Shown piece by piece: positions 26,800-36,082 of a stretch of 64,000 bases of DNA; the first letter of the stretch is position 1; every line of letters starts with the position of its first letter. The position numbers and the translations under genes are program-made. The notes below the pieces were generated by a model. It saw only the letters and a list, made by a program, of their open reading frames with translations. It ran no database searches and was not told where the DNA came from. The stretch comes from JARRQJ01 sp963810615 (GTDB lineage Bacteria; Pseudomonadota; Gammaproteobacteria; DRLM01), in NCBI GenBank assembly GCA_963810615.1, contig CAWEOA010000003.1, positions 162,711-226,710 of the forward strand, in the 5' to 3' direction.

Positions 26800-28293
26800 A
26801 TGAGTAAAGAAATTCTGTTAGTGGTAGAAGCGGTATCCAATGAGAAAGGTGTCAACAAGGACATCATCTTCGAAGCATTGGAGGCCGCATTGGCCACCGC
26901 GACCAAGAAACGCTACGAAGGCGATATCGAGGCGCGGGTAAGTATCGACCGTGAGACCGGCGATTACTCGACCTTTCGCCGTTGGCTGGTCATCGCCGAT
27001 GAAGAGGCGTTGGAATTCCCCGAACACCAGATTCACCACAACGAAGCGGTGCAGAAGATTCCGCAGATCGACATCGGCGCCTATATCGAAGAGCCGCTCG
27101 AATCCGTCGCTTTCGGCCGAATAGCCGCCCAGACCGCCAAACAGGTCATCGTGCAAAAGGTACGCGAAGCGGAACGCGCCCAAGTGGTAGATGCCTATAA
27201 GGATCGCATCGGCGAGCTGGTGACCGGCGTGGTAAAGCGCGTGGAGCGCGGCAATATCATCCTCGATCTGGGCGGCAATGCCGAGGCCTTGATCAGCCGT
27301 GAGGATATGATCCCCAGGGAAAACGTGCGCAACGGCGATCGCCTGCGCGGCTATTTGCGCGATGTGCGTTCGGAGGCGCGTGGCCCGCAATTGTTCGTGT
27401 CGCGGACCGCCCCCGAATTATTGATCGCCCTGTTTAAGCTGGAAGTCCCCGAGGCGGGTGAAGGGATGATCGAGATCATCAGCGCGGCGCGCGATCCGGG
27501 TTCGCGTGCCAAAATCGCCGTTAAGACCAACGATCCCCGTATCGATCCCATCGGTGCCTGCGTCGGTATGCGCGGCTCCCGCGTGCAGGCGGTGTCCAAC
27601 GAACTGTCCGGCGAGCGCATCGATATCATTTTGTGGGACGACAATCCCGCCCAGTTCGTGATCAATGCCATGTCGCCGGCGGAAGTGAAGTCCATTGTAG
27701 TGGATGAAGATACCCACAGCATGGACATTGCCGTAGCGGAAGAGACCCTGTCCCAGGCCATCGGTCGCGGCGGGCAAAATGTGCGCCTTGCCAGCCAACT
27801 GAGCGGTTGGGAACTCAATGTCATGAGCGAAAGCCAAGCCGAGGCCAAGAGCGAATCGGAGACCGAGTCCCTGAAGACCGGTTTCATGGAGCAATTGGAT
27901 GTGGATGAAGAAGTGGCGAACATTCTGGTACAGGAAGGATTCTCCAGCGTCGAAGAGATCGCCTACGTCCCCGTGCAGGAGCTGGTCGCCATCGAGGAGT
28001 TCGATGAGGACATCGTGGAAGAGTTGCGGCAACGTGCTCGGGACGTGTTGTTGACCCGTGCCATTGCCAAAGAAGAAACGCAGGCGGAACCGGCCGAAGA
28101 CTTGCTGGAGATGAAGGGTATGGATCGGGCGATGGCCTATCGTTTGGCGGAGCACGGTGTCGTAACCCGGGAAGATCTGGCCGAGCAGTCAGTGGATGAG
28201 TTATTGGATGTGGAAGGCATGGATGAGCAACGTGCCAGTGAGTTGATTATGACGGCGCGCGAACCCTGGTTCGCCAGTGAACAGCAGGCGTAA
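26800..28293 (+). CDS. nusA: Transcription termination/antitermination factor NusA
   Basis: NusA binds RNA polymerase and controls pausing, termination and rRNA antitermination. The 497-residue product has the N-terminal polymerase-binding domain, an S1 domain (GELVTGVVKRVERGNIILDL), two KH domains (GACVGMRGSRVQAVSNELSG and AIGRGGQNVRLASQLSG) and two C-terminal acidic repeats with DLLEMKGMDRAMA and ELLDVEGMDEQRA. The presence of both repeats is typical of gammaproteobacteria. Confidence 0.97.
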   Translation: MSKEILLVVEAVSNEKGVNKDIIFEALEAALATATKKRYEGDIEARVSIDRETGDYSTFRRWLVIADEEALEFPEHQIHHNEAVQKIPQIDIGAYIEEPLESVAFGRIAAQTAKQVIVQKVREAERAQVVDAYKDRIGELVTGVVKRVERGNIILDLGGNAEALISREDMIPRENVRNGDRLRGYLRDVRSEARGPQLFVSRTAPELLIALFKLEVPEAGEGMIEIISAARDPGSRAKIAVKTNDPRIDPIGACVGMRGSRVQAVSNELSGERIDIILWDDNPAQFVINAMSPAEVKSIVVDEDTHSMDIAVAEETLSQAIGRGGQNVRLASQLSGWELNVMSESQAEAKSESETESLKTGFMEQLDVDEEVANILVQEGFSSVEEIAYVPVQELVAIEEFDEDIVEELRQRARDVLLTRAIAKEETQAEPAEDLLEMKGMDRAMAYRLAEHGVVTREDLAEQSVDELLDVEGMDEQRASELIMTAREPWFASEQQA

Positions 28294-28311
28294 CGGAGCG
28301 AGAAGTCAGGC

Positions 28312-30843
28312 ATGTCGGATGTAACTGTAAAGCAATTCGCGGAAAACGTCGGAATTCCGGTGGATCGTTTGATGACCCAGCTGGAAGAGGCGGGTTCATC
28401 GATCAAGTCCATGGATCAGGCCATCAGCGATAAGGAAAAGGTAGAGCTGCTTAATTACCTGCGCCGTACCCACGGGGCGGATGATGTGCCTGCTATTGCC
28501 GAACCCAAGAAGGTCACGCTTAAGCGGCGTACCGTCAGCGAACTCAGGCAATCGGGTCCGCAAGGTAAGAGTAAGACGGTGAATGTGGAGGTGCGCAAGC
28601 GCCGCACCTACGTCAAACGCAGTGTCGCCAATGCCGATGAGGTCGCTCGCCTGGAGTCGCAGATGGCTGAGCGCGCCCGTCAGGAAGCCGAAGAGCAGGC
28701 GAAATTACAGGCAGAAGCGCAGCGTCGCGCCGAGGAAGATCAGCGCCGGGCCGCCGCGGAAGAGGCGCGTCTTGAAGAAGAGCGTCGGCGTCTGGCCGAG
28801 GAAGAGGAAGCACGGCGCCGCGCCGAAGAAGAAGCTCGCTTGGGCGCAACGGAAGCGGCTAAGCCGGCGCAAGCGGCCCCCGTAGCGCCGCCGGCACCGG
28901 ATAAGAAAGAGAAAAAGCGCCACGGCAAGGATAAGGGGCTTGAGGATCGATCCAGCAAGTATGGCCGGAAGGAATTGCATCTCGCTTCCGAAAAGGTGGG
29001 TAAGCGTAAGAAGTCCAAGGCGTCGCGCGATAAGGATCTATCGGTCAGCGGTTCCGCCAAGCATGGTTTCGAAAAGCCCACCGCGCCCGTGGTGCGCGAG
29101 GTGAGTATTCCCGAGACTATAACCGTGGCGGAATTGGCGCAGAAGATGTCGGTGAAGGCCACGGACTTGATCAAGTTCATGATGAAGATCGGCAGCATGG
29201 TCACCATCAACCAGGTGCTCGATCAGACCACCGCGACCTTGGTGGTCGAGGAAATGGGACATATTCCCAAACCCGTGCAGGAAAACGCCCTGGAAGAGGC
29301 CTTGGTCCAGAATGCCGAGGTGAGTGGCGAGTTGGAACCGCGCGCTCCGGTGGTGACTATCATGGGTCACGTGGATCACGGTAAGACCTCGCTATTGGAC
29401 TATGTGCGCAGAACCAAGGTTGCTTCCGGTGAGGCGGGCGGTATTACTCAGCATATCGGTGCCTATCACGTGAAGACCGACAAGGGCATGATCACCTTTC
29501 TCGATACGCCGGGCCATGAGGCGTTTACCGCCATGCGCGCCCGCGGCGCGAAGGTGACGGATATTGTAGTACTGGTGGTGGCGGCGGACGACGGCGTGAT
29601 GCCGCAGACCGTTGAGGCCCTGCAGCATGCCAAGGCGGCCGGTGTGCCCATGGTGGTGGCGGTGAACAAGATCGATAAACCTGGGGCGGAGCCGGATCGG
29701 GTTAAGCAGGAACTGGTCGGCCATGAAGTCGTGCCTGAAGAATGGGGCGGCGACGTCATGTTCAAGCATGTGTCAGCCAAGACCGGTGACGGGGTTGACG
29801 AGTTATTAGATGCCATCCTGCTCCAGGCCGAGGTGATGGAGTTACGCGCGGTGAAAGATGCGCCGGCCTCGGGAGTCGTGGTGGAATCGACACTGGACAA
29901 GGGCCGCGGCCCATTGGCAACCGTGCTGGTACAGAACGGTACCTTGCGGAAGGGTGATGTGTTGCTTACCGGCCATGAATTCGGCCGGGTGCGCGCCATG
30001 CTGGACGAGAAGGGTAAGCTCGTTGATGAGGCCGGTCCCTCCATGCCGGTGGTGGTGCTGGGTCTGTCGGGAACGCCCAATGCCGGTGATTCCGCCGTCG
30101 TAGTGGCGGAAGAGCGTAAGGCCCGCGAGATCGCCTTGTTCCGTCAGGGTAAGTACCGCGATGTGGAACTGGCGCGGCAACAAGGCGCCAAGCTGGAAAA
30201 CATGTTCTCGCAAATGGCTCAGGGTGACGTCAATGTGCTGAATCTGGTGGTGAAGGCGGATGTGCAAGGATCTATGGAAGCCTTGCGCGAATCCCTCACC
30301 AAGCTGTCCACCAGCGAGGTGCAGGTCAAACTGGTGACCAGCGGTGTCGGCGGAATCAACGAATCCGATGTTAATCTGGCCATTGCCTCCGGTGCGGTGG
30401 TGTTCGGTTTCAATGTGCGCGCGGATGCGGCGGCTCGGCGCAGCGCCGAGGAGCGGGGCGTGGAGATCCGTTATTACAGCGTCATTTACGATGTGATCGA
30501 CGACGTGAAGAAGGCCTTGTCCGGCATGTTGTCGCCGGAGATCAAGGAACAAATTGTCGGCCTCGCCGAGGTGCGCGACGTGTTCCGTTCGCCGAAGATC
30601 GGTGCGATCGCCGGGTGTTTGGTGATGGAAGGGGTCGTCAAACGCAACAATCCCATCCGCGTGCTACGCGACAACGTGGTGATCTACGAAGGCACGCTCG
30701 AGTCGTTGCGGCGCTTCAAGGACGACGTTAATGAGGTGCGTGCCGGCACGGAATGCGGTATTGGCGTGAAGGACTACAACGACGTGAAGCCCGGCGACAA
30801 TATCGAAGTCTTTGAACGGATTGAGGTAGCCCGCCAAATTTAA
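28312..30843 (+). CDS. infB: Translation initiation factor IF-2
   Basis: IF-2 is the GTPase that delivers initiator tRNA to the 30S subunit. The 843-residue product has a small N-terminal domain, then a long Lys/Glu/Ala/Arg-rich linker (about residues 90-235). The GTPase core has GHVDHGKTSLLDYVR, DTPGHEAFTAMRARGA and NKIDKP, and the C-terminal fMet-tRNA-binding domain ends in EVFERIEVARQI. It is 18 bases after nusA. The sense of co-location with the initiator tRNA is direct, as both act in initiation. Confidence 0.97.
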   Translation: MSDVTVKQFAENVGIPVDRLMTQLEEAGSSIKSMDQAISDKEKVELLNYLRRTHGADDVPAIAEPKKVTLKRRTVSELRQSGPQGKSKTVNVEVRKRRTYVKRSVANADEVARLESQMAERARQEAEEQAKLQAEAQRRAEEDQRRAAAEEARLEEERRRLAEEEEARRRAEEEARLGATEAAKPAQAAPVAPPAPDKKEKKRHGKDKGLEDRSSKYGRKELHLASEKVGKRKKSKASRDKDLSVSGSAKHGFEKPTAPVVREVSIPETITVAELAQKMSVKATDLIKFMMKIGSMVTINQVLDQTTATLVVEEMGHIPKPVQENALEEALVQNAEVSGELEPRAPVVTIMGHVDHGKTSLLDYVRRTKVASGEAGGITQHIGAYHVKTDKGMITFLDTPGHEAFTAMRARGAKVTDIVVLVVAADDGVMPQTVEALQHAKAAGVPMVVAVNKIDKPGAEPDRVKQELVGHEVVPEEWGGDVMFKHVSAKTGDGVDELLDAILLQAEVMELRAVKDAPASGVVVESTLDKGRGPLATVLVQNGTLRKGDVLLTGHEFGRVRAMLDEKGKLVDEAGPSMPVVVLGLSGTPNAGDSAVVVAEERKAREIALFRQGKYRDVELARQQGAKLENMFSQMAQGDVNVLNLVVKADVQGSMEALRESLTKLSTSEVQVKLVTSGVGGINESDVNLAIASGAVVFGFNVRADAAARRSAEERGVEIRYYSVIYDVIDDVKKALSGMLSPEIKEQIVGLAEVRDVFRSPKIGAIAGCLVMEGVVKRNNPIRVLRDNVVIYEGTLESLRRFKDDVNEVRAGTECGIGVKDYNDVKPGDNIEVFERIEVARQI

Positions 30844-30845
30844 TT

Positions 30846-30861
30846 GTCATGCCGGAATGAC
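30846..30861. repeat. Short REP-like palindrome before rbfA
   Basis: GTCATGCCGGAATGAC lies in the infB/rbfA spacer and has GTCAT/ATGAC arms. It shares the core GCCGGAATGAC with the longer palindrome at 60448-60465. The shared core suggests a dispersed element, but two partial copies are weak support. Confidence 0.4.
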
Positions 30862-30933
30862 GAAGCACGGCGGACAGATAAATGCGGCGCAAGATGGCAG
30901 TGGTTCTCTGACAGTACAACGGCGGGCAAGCTC

Positions 30934-31302
30934 ATGGTGCAGGAATTCAGCCGTACGCAACGGGTGGCCGGAGAGATCCAGCGGGAATTGGCGCAGATCA
31001 TTCAACAGGAACTGCGTGATCCGCGCCTGGGTCTTGTGACCATCTCGGCAGTGGAAGTGACTAAGGACATGGCCCATGCCAAGGTCTTTATCACGCTAAT
31101 GGATCCCGATCAGGACGTGGCGGCGACACTCAAGGTATTAAAGCACGCGTCCGGTTTTTTGCGCCATGCCTTGGGTAAACGGATCCTGCTGAGAGTGTTG
31201 CCGGAGTTGCATTTTGTCTATGACAGCTCGTTGGATGAAGGCATGCGCATCTCCGCCCTGCTGAATGCGGTGGCGGCGGAACGTGAAGACCACGAAGAAT
31301 GA
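30934..31302 (+). CDS. rbfA: Ribosome-binding factor A
   Basis: RbfA binds free 30S subunits and helps 16S rRNA 5' end maturation, mainly in the cold. I use the ATG at 30934 because it gives the family start MVQEFSRTQRVAGEIQREL. The upstream part of the open frame is spacer with a repeat-like sequence. The product is 122 residues, with DPRLGLVTISAVEVTKDMAH and LRVLPELHFVYDSSLDEG. Its stop overlaps the truB ATG. Confidence 0.95.
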   Translation: MVQEFSRTQRVAGEIQRELAQIIQQELRDPRLGLVTISAVEVTKDMAHAKVFITLMDPDQDVAATLKVLKHASGFLRHALGKRILLRVLPELHFVYDSSLDEGMRISALLNAVAAEREDHEE

Positions 31303-32231
31303 AAGAAACCAAGATGCGTCGAAGCGGCTTGCGGAATGTCAACGGAATCGTGTTGCTGGACAAACCGCTGGGCATGACCTCCAATGCCGCACTGCAGGCG
31401 GTCAAGCGTCTGTATCTCGCCAAAAAGGCCGGACATACCGGTAGTCTGGATCCCCTGGCGAGCGGTCTGTTGCCGCTGTGCTTCGGCGGCGCCACCAAGG
31501 TCTCCGCATTTCTCCTGGAAGCGGACAAGCGTTATCGGGTGACGATCAAGCTGGGCGTCAAGACCACTACCGGCGACGCGGAGGGTGATGTTATCGCCAG
31601 TCGCGTCGTGGACGGCATAGATGCCGATAGATTGCAGGCGGTGTTGCGCCGCTTTACGGGGGCGATCGAACAGATCCCGCCCATGCACTCCGCGATCAAG
31701 CACCAGGGGCAACCCTTGTACAAACTGGCGCGCAAGGGTATCGAGGTGGAACGCCAGGCGAGAGCGGTGATGATCCATGAACTGTGCCTGCTGGGCGCCG
31801 ATGGAGATGAACTGGACATCGAAGTGGCGTGTTCCAAGGGTACCTATATACGGACCTTGGCGGAGGATATCGGCGAGGCTTTGGGCGTCGGTGCCCATGT
31901 AACCGTGTTGCGTAGAACTGCCACCGGTCCCTTTGTTAGCGAGCAAATGGTGACCGAGGAGCAATTGGCGGCGGCCGCTGCAGAAGGTTTTGCTGCCCTG
32001 GATAGCCTACTGATACCCATGGAGGCCGCCCTTGAACAGTGGCCGGAGGTGTGCCTGAGCGACGATCTGGCCTTTTACCTGCGCCAGGGACAGGCGGTAT
32101 TCGTGCCACGGGCGCCCACCCAGGGCTGGGTGAGGCTGCGGACCGCCGACCAGGGTTTCCTGGGAATGGGGCGGGTTTTGGACGACGGACGTGTCGCCCC
32201 AAAGAGGCTAATCAGCGGTTTGAGCGGCTGA
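31299..32231 (+). CDS. truB: tRNA pseudouridine(55) synthase TruB
   Basis: TruB makes pseudouridine 55 in the T loop of tRNAs. The 310-residue product has GIVLLDKPLGMTSN, and the catalytic aspartate is Asp51 in HTGSLDPLASGLLP. Later it has CSKGTYIRTLAEDIGEALG and a C-terminal PUA-like region. The ATG overlaps the rbfA stop by 4 bases (ATGA). Confidence 0.96.
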   Translation: MKETKMRRSGLRNVNGIVLLDKPLGMTSNAALQAVKRLYLAKKAGHTGSLDPLASGLLPLCFGGATKVSAFLLEADKRYRVTIKLGVKTTTGDAEGDVIASRVVDGIDADRLQAVLRRFTGAIEQIPPMHSAIKHQGQPLYKLARKGIEVERQARAVMIHELCLLGADGDELDIEVACSKGTYIRTLAEDIGEALGVGAHVTVLRRTATGPFVSEQMVTEEQLAAAAAEGFAALDSLLIPMEAALEQWPEVCLSDDLAFYLRQGQAVFVPRAPTQGWVRLRTADQGFLGMGRVLDDGRVAPKRLISGLSG

Positions 32232-32294
32232 ATGAACCTGGGTAGGATACGGACCGGTCACGGTCGGGAGTATAGCCCGGCCTGGGGAATGAGA

Positions 32295-32318
32295 TAACCT
32301 TGTGTGATTACAAGGTTA
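32295..32318 (+). promoter_or_regulatory. Leader hairpin upstream of rpsO
   Basis: A perfect 9-bp inverted repeat (TAACCTTGT, 6-base loop, ACAAGGTTA) lies about 52 bases before the rpsO ATG. It overlaps a possible promoter, TTGTGT-18-TAAAAT (32300-32329). It could be part of an S15 autoregulatory leader or an operator. Confidence 0.4.
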
Positions 32319-32369
32319 ATGGGTAAAATACCGCCTCTTTTTAGAACGTTTAATTATTTGGAGCTGTTA

Positions 32370-32639
32370 ATGTCACTGAATAACGAAGCCACTCAGCAGA
32401 TCATCAAGGATTATCAGCGCGGTGCCAGCGATACCGGATCACCTGAAGTGCAAGTTGCGTTGTTGTCCGCGCGTATCAATCAATTGGCCGAGCATTTCAA
32501 GGGGCACGCGAAGGATCATCACTCCCGGCAAGGTTTGCTGCGGATGGTCAGTGCGCGACGCAATCTCTTGGACTATCTGAAGCGCCATGACACCGAGCGC
32601 TATCGTACTCTGGTGTCGCGTCTCGGCCTGCGTCGTTGA
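32370..32639 (+). CDS. rpsO: 30S ribosomal protein S15
   Basis: S15 binds the central domain of 16S rRNA. The 89-residue product from the ATG at 32370 (TTGGAG upstream) is the family length, with GSPEVQVALLSARINQL, HFKGHAKDHHSRQGLL and RRNLLDYLKRHD. A strong terminator-like hairpin separates it from pnp. Confidence 0.97.
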   Translation: MSLNNEATQQIIKDYQRGASDTGSPEVQVALLSARINQLAEHFKGHAKDHHSRQGLLRMVSARRNLLDYLKRHDTERYRTLVSRLGLRR

Positions 32640-32669
32640 CAAGATGTTCTGCTCTTCGCGAGCAAGGCT

Positions 32670-32701
32670 GCACCACCGGATGGCCTGTGGTGCGGTTTTT
32701 T
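32670..32701 (+). terminator. Terminator between rpsO and pnp
   Basis: GCACCAC (32670-32676) pairs with GTGGTGC (32687-32693), followed by GGTTTTTT. E. coli also has a partial terminator between rpsO and pnp, so some read-through into pnp is likely. Confidence 0.85.
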
Positions 32702-32754
32702 GCATTTCCAACGGTCAATCATGACATTCAAATCCAGTTTGTAAGGAAGCGCTT

Positions 32755-34851
32755 GTGACGCCTTTAAAGACAGTATTCCAATACGGTGATCGCACGGTCA
32801 CCATCGAAACCAATGAAGTTGCACGGCAAGCCAGCGGAGCCGTCATGATCAGCATGGGAGACACCGTGGTGATGGTGACCGCTGTCGGCATCAAAGCAGC
32901 CGTGCCGGGAAAGGACTTCTTTCCCCTGACCGTAAATTACCAGGAACGTACCTATGCGGCTGGTAAGATCCCCGGCGGATTTTTCAAGCGCGAAGGTCGT
33001 CCCAGCGAAAAAGAGACTTTGACCTGCCGCCTGATCGATCGTCCAGTTCGCCCCTTGTTTCCCAAGGGCTTTAAGAACGAAGTTCAGATCATCGCCACCG
33101 TAGTCTCCCTCGATAAAGAAATCGATCCCGATATTCCCGCCATGATCGGCGCCTCGGCGGCCCTGGCGATTTCCGGATTGCCCTTCCAAGGGCCCATCGG
33201 GGCGGCACGGGTGGGTTACCGTGACGGTAAGTATTTGTTGAATCCCTCCAAGACCGATCTCAAGACTTCAGCTTTGGACCTGGTGGTAGCCGGAACCAAA
33301 GACGCGGTATTGATGGTGGAATCTGAAGCCAAAGAATTGCCTGAAAGCGTGATGTTGGATGCGGTGATGTTCGGCCACGAGCAGATGCAGGCCGCGATCA
33401 AGGCCATCAACGATCTGGTGGAAAGCGCCGGCAAACCGCGCTGGGATTGGCAGGCGGCGGAAAAGAATCAAGCGCTGGAAGCGGCGGTGCGCGAGGCGGG
33501 TGAAGCCGCCATCAACGACGCCTACCGCATCGCCGAGAAGCAGCAACGTTCCCAGCGTCTCTCCGAGATCCGCCAGGACATGGTCGCCAAATTGGCGCCC
33601 AGCGAGGAAAGTCCCCGGGAGTGGACGGCTGAAGAACTGAAGAATAGCGTTGACTCCCTGGAGAAGGCAGTGGTGCGCAGCCGTATCATCGGCGGCGAGC
33701 GTCGCATCGACGGTCGCGATAACCGCTCCGTGCGTCCCATTTCCGTGCGGGTCGGCGTGTTGCCCCGTACCCATGGTTCCGCCTTGTTTACTCGCGGTGA
33801 AACCCAGGCCCTGGTGGTAGCTACCCTGGGCACGCAGCGCGATTCGCAAATCATCGACGCCCTGGACGGCGAGTACCGCGAACCGTTCATGTTCCATTAC
33901 AACTTCCCGCCGTCCTGTACCGGCGAAACCGGTATGGTGGGCAGCCCCAAGCGCCGCGAGATCGGCCATGGCCGTCTGGCCAAGCGCGGTGTGGCCGCCG
34001 TGATGCCCTCCATGGAAGACTATCCTTATTCCGTGCGGGTGGTGTCGGAGATCACCGAGTCCAACGGCTCCAGCTCCATGGCAAGCGTGTGCGGCGCCAG
34101 CCTGGCGCTGATGGACGCCGCCGTGCCGGTGAGCGCGCCGGTGGCGGGTATCGCCATGGGTCTGGTCAAGGAGCAGGACAGCTTCGTGGTGCTGAGCGAT
34201 ATTCTGGGTGATGAAGATCACCTGGGCGACATGGACTTCAAGGTGGCCGGAACCACCCAGGGCATCAGCGCCCTGCAAATGGACATCAAGATCACCGGCA
34301 TCACCCGCGAGATCATGGCCGTGGCCCTGGATCAGGCCAAGGAAGGGCGTCTGCATATCCTGGGCGAGATGGCCAAGGCCATCACCGCGCCCCGTGCTGA
34401 ACTGTCCGAGTATGCGCCGCGTTACATCACCATGAAGATCAACCCCGAGCGTATCCGCGATGTCATCGGTAAGGGCGGCGCCACCATCCGCTCCATCACC
34501 GAGGCCACCGGCGCCGAAATCGATATCACCGATGACGGTACCGTCAAGATCGCTTCCGTGGATAAGGCGGCGGGCCTGGAGGCACAACGCCGCATCGAAG
34601 AGATCACCGCCGACGTGGAAGTGGGCAAGATCTACGAAGGCCGGGTCGCCAAGATCATGGACTTCGGCGCCTTCGTCAGCATCCTGCCCGGCAAAGACGG
34701 TCTGGTGCACATCTCGCAAATCTCCGAGGAGCGGGTGCAGAACGTCGGCGACAAGCTTTCCGAAGGCGACATGGTCAAGGTAAAGGTCCTGGAAGTCGAC
34801 AAGCAAGGCCGCGTCCGTCTCAGCATCAAGGCGGTCGAGGAAGGCGAATAG
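32755..34851 (+). CDS. pnp: Polyribonucleotide nucleotidyltransferase
   Basis: PNPase degrades RNA 3' to 5' using phosphate. The 698-residue product starts with GTG after AAGGAAG. Two RNase PH domains are visible, the second containing GETQALVVATLGT and EVMDAAVPVSAPVAGIAMG-type segments. A KH domain (RDVIGKGGATIRSITEATG) and an S1 domain (VGKIYEGRVAKIMDFGAFV) follow. It closes the translation/RNA operon and has a clear terminator downstream. Confidence 0.97.
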   Translation: MTPLKTVFQYGDRTVTIETNEVARQASGAVMISMGDTVVMVTAVGIKAAVPGKDFFPLTVNYQERTYAAGKIPGGFFKREGRPSEKETLTCRLIDRPVRPLFPKGFKNEVQIIATVVSLDKEIDPDIPAMIGASAALAISGLPFQGPIGAARVGYRDGKYLLNPSKTDLKTSALDLVVAGTKDAVLMVESEAKELPESVMLDAVMFGHEQMQAAIKAINDLVESAGKPRWDWQAAEKNQALEAAVREAGEAAINDAYRIAEKQQRSQRLSEIRQDMVAKLAPSEESPREWTAEELKNSVDSLEKAVVRSRIIGGERRIDGRDNRSVRPISVRVGVLPRTHGSALFTRGETQALVVATLGTQRDSQIIDALDGEYREPFMFHYNFPPSCTGETGMVGSPKRREIGHGRLAKRGVAAVMPSMEDYPYSVRVVSEITESNGSSSMASVCGASLALMDAAVPVSAPVAGIAMGLVKEQDSFVVLSDILGDEDHLGDMDFKVAGTTQGISALQMDIKITGITREIMAVALDQAKEGRLHILGEMAKAITAPRAELSEYAPRYITMKINPERIRDVIGKGGATIRSITEATGAEIDITDDGTVKIASVDKAAGLEAQRRIEEITADVEVGKIYEGRVAKIMDFGAFVSILPGKDGLVHISQISEERVQNVGDKLSEGDMVKVKVLEVDKQGRVRLSIKAVEEGE

Positions 34852-34877
34852 CAAGGTGACTTGCTAGTAAGTAGATG

Positions 34878-34900
34878 AAAAGGGGCGTCAGCCCCTTTTT
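34878..34900 (+). terminator. Terminator after pnp
   Basis: AAAAGGGGC, a GTCA loop and GCCCCTTTTT form a classical intrinsic terminator 27 bases beyond the pnp stop codon. Confidence 0.9.
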
Positions 34901-35001
34901 GTTTGATGTCGGGGATGGAAAGCTATTCACTCTGCTATATCGCTACGCCTATCCCTGGTTTCATTGCAGACGCGGAGTTTATTCACCGCACGGGGGTTCA
35001 T

Positions 35002-35565
35002 GTGAAATTTTTTCGTATTATTTGGCTCGCGGGCATAGCTGTTTTTTTCGGCACTACAGTGCAGGCCGCCGATGATGGCGTAGACAGGACCTATAATCTG
35101 CCCGGTCACGGCCAATTGCGTTTACACCTGCCGGCGGGTTGGAACGACGAGGTGCGCAAACACCCCGGGGATTTTCCACCGACCATATTTATCAGCGGTT
35201 TCGACGGATCGCCGTTCGTGGTCTTCATTACGCCGCGCTGGCCCGATCCCCATGCTGCGAGTGACTTCGGCACCCCCAAGTCCATCCATGAGATCGTAGT
35301 CAAGGCGGCGCATGCCGCAGAGCCGGAGTCGGTGGAAGGCAAGCTCGGCATCGTGACCATGGGTGGCGGGCGCGGGCCCGGCTATTATTTCGATGCGACC
35401 GACAGGGCACCCAAACCCGGGGAATTTAAATACATGACCCAGGGCGCAGTCGGTGCCGGCGGGGTGGTCTGCACCTTTACCATCTTGACCAACGATAAAA
35501 AATCGGTGGTCAAGACCAAGGCCTTGAACATGGTGAGCCACACGGGCTGGCGGCCGGAGAAGTGA
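35002..35565 (+). CDS. Exported protein of unknown function
   Basis: I place the start at the GTG at 35002, preceded by GGGGG, because it gives a clean signal peptide (KFFRIIWLAGIAVFFGTTVQA) on a 187-residue product. Earlier in-frame ATGs put 30 extra residues ahead of the signal. The mature part is about 165 residues, with WPDPHAASDFGTPKSIHEIV and a GGGRGPGYYFDATD segment, and it ends without membrane helices. I do not recognise the family. It stands alone between the pnp terminator and a small membrane protein gene. Confidence 0.65.
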   Translation: MKFFRIIWLAGIAVFFGTTVQAADDGVDRTYNLPGHGQLRLHLPAGWNDEVRKHPGDFPPTIFISGFDGSPFVVFITPRWPDPHAASDFGTPKSIHEIVVKAAHAAEPESVEGKLGIVTMGGGRGPGYYFDATDRAPKPGEFKYMTQGAVGAGGVVCTFTILTNDKKSVVKTKALNMVSHTGWRPEK

Positions 35566-35697
35566 TCCGCCGTAGATGATCGTCGTTGTGGGGGAACCAC
35601 GGTCTCGGGATCGTAGCAGTCCGTAGTCCGGGGGCGCCTTGAGCGTGAAGGCCTGGCTGCCGATTATGCTATACAGGTGATCCTGGAAGGAATGGAC

Positions 35698-35904
35698 ATG
35701 GACAACACGGCAACGCTGATCTGGGGTTTGATATTCGGTTCCATCGGGTTTAGTTATTTTATTTACGGGAAAAAGCAAAAGCGCGGAGTACCGTTTGCCT
35801 CCGGCATCGGCTTGATGGTGTTCCCTTATTTCGTAAGCAATACCTATTTAATCGTTATTATCGGCATCGTGCTGCTCGCCTTGCCCTATTATTTCCGATA
35901 CTGA
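35698..35904 (+). CDS. Small membrane protein
   Basis: The 68-residue product has two hydrophobic helices separated by a short KKQKRG linker: TLIWGLIFGSIGFSYFIYG, then SGIGLMVFPYFVSNTYLIV with a following hydrophobic run. Small proteins of this pattern, often labelled amino acid transport protein, are widespread in proteobacteria, but the function is unproven. GGAAGG lies 7 bases before the ATG at 35698. An ATG at 35692 is the alternative. Confidence 0.65.
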   Translation: MDNTATLIWGLIFGSIGFSYFIYGKKQKRGVPFASGIGLMVFPYFVSNTYLIVIIGIVLLALPYYFRY

Positions 35905-36082
35905 ATAGGCTTCCCTCTGCACTGGATTTGGCGCGCCACGCCTTCCCGGGTGGGCGTGGACGGCGGCGTGCATCATATTGTCACCCGCGCGTTGCTAAGC
36001 TTGCCGATTGCCTTGCACAACAAGGATAATGGGCGGCCTTTTGGCCAGCGCCGGCCAAAACCCTACATCAACGGTGATGCAT

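Noticed and set aside
33268..34854. A 528-codon open frame on the minus strand through pnp.
   Set aside because: It is antisense to pnp with no ribosome site or recognisable domain. Long shadow frames are expected opposite strongly biased GC-rich genes.
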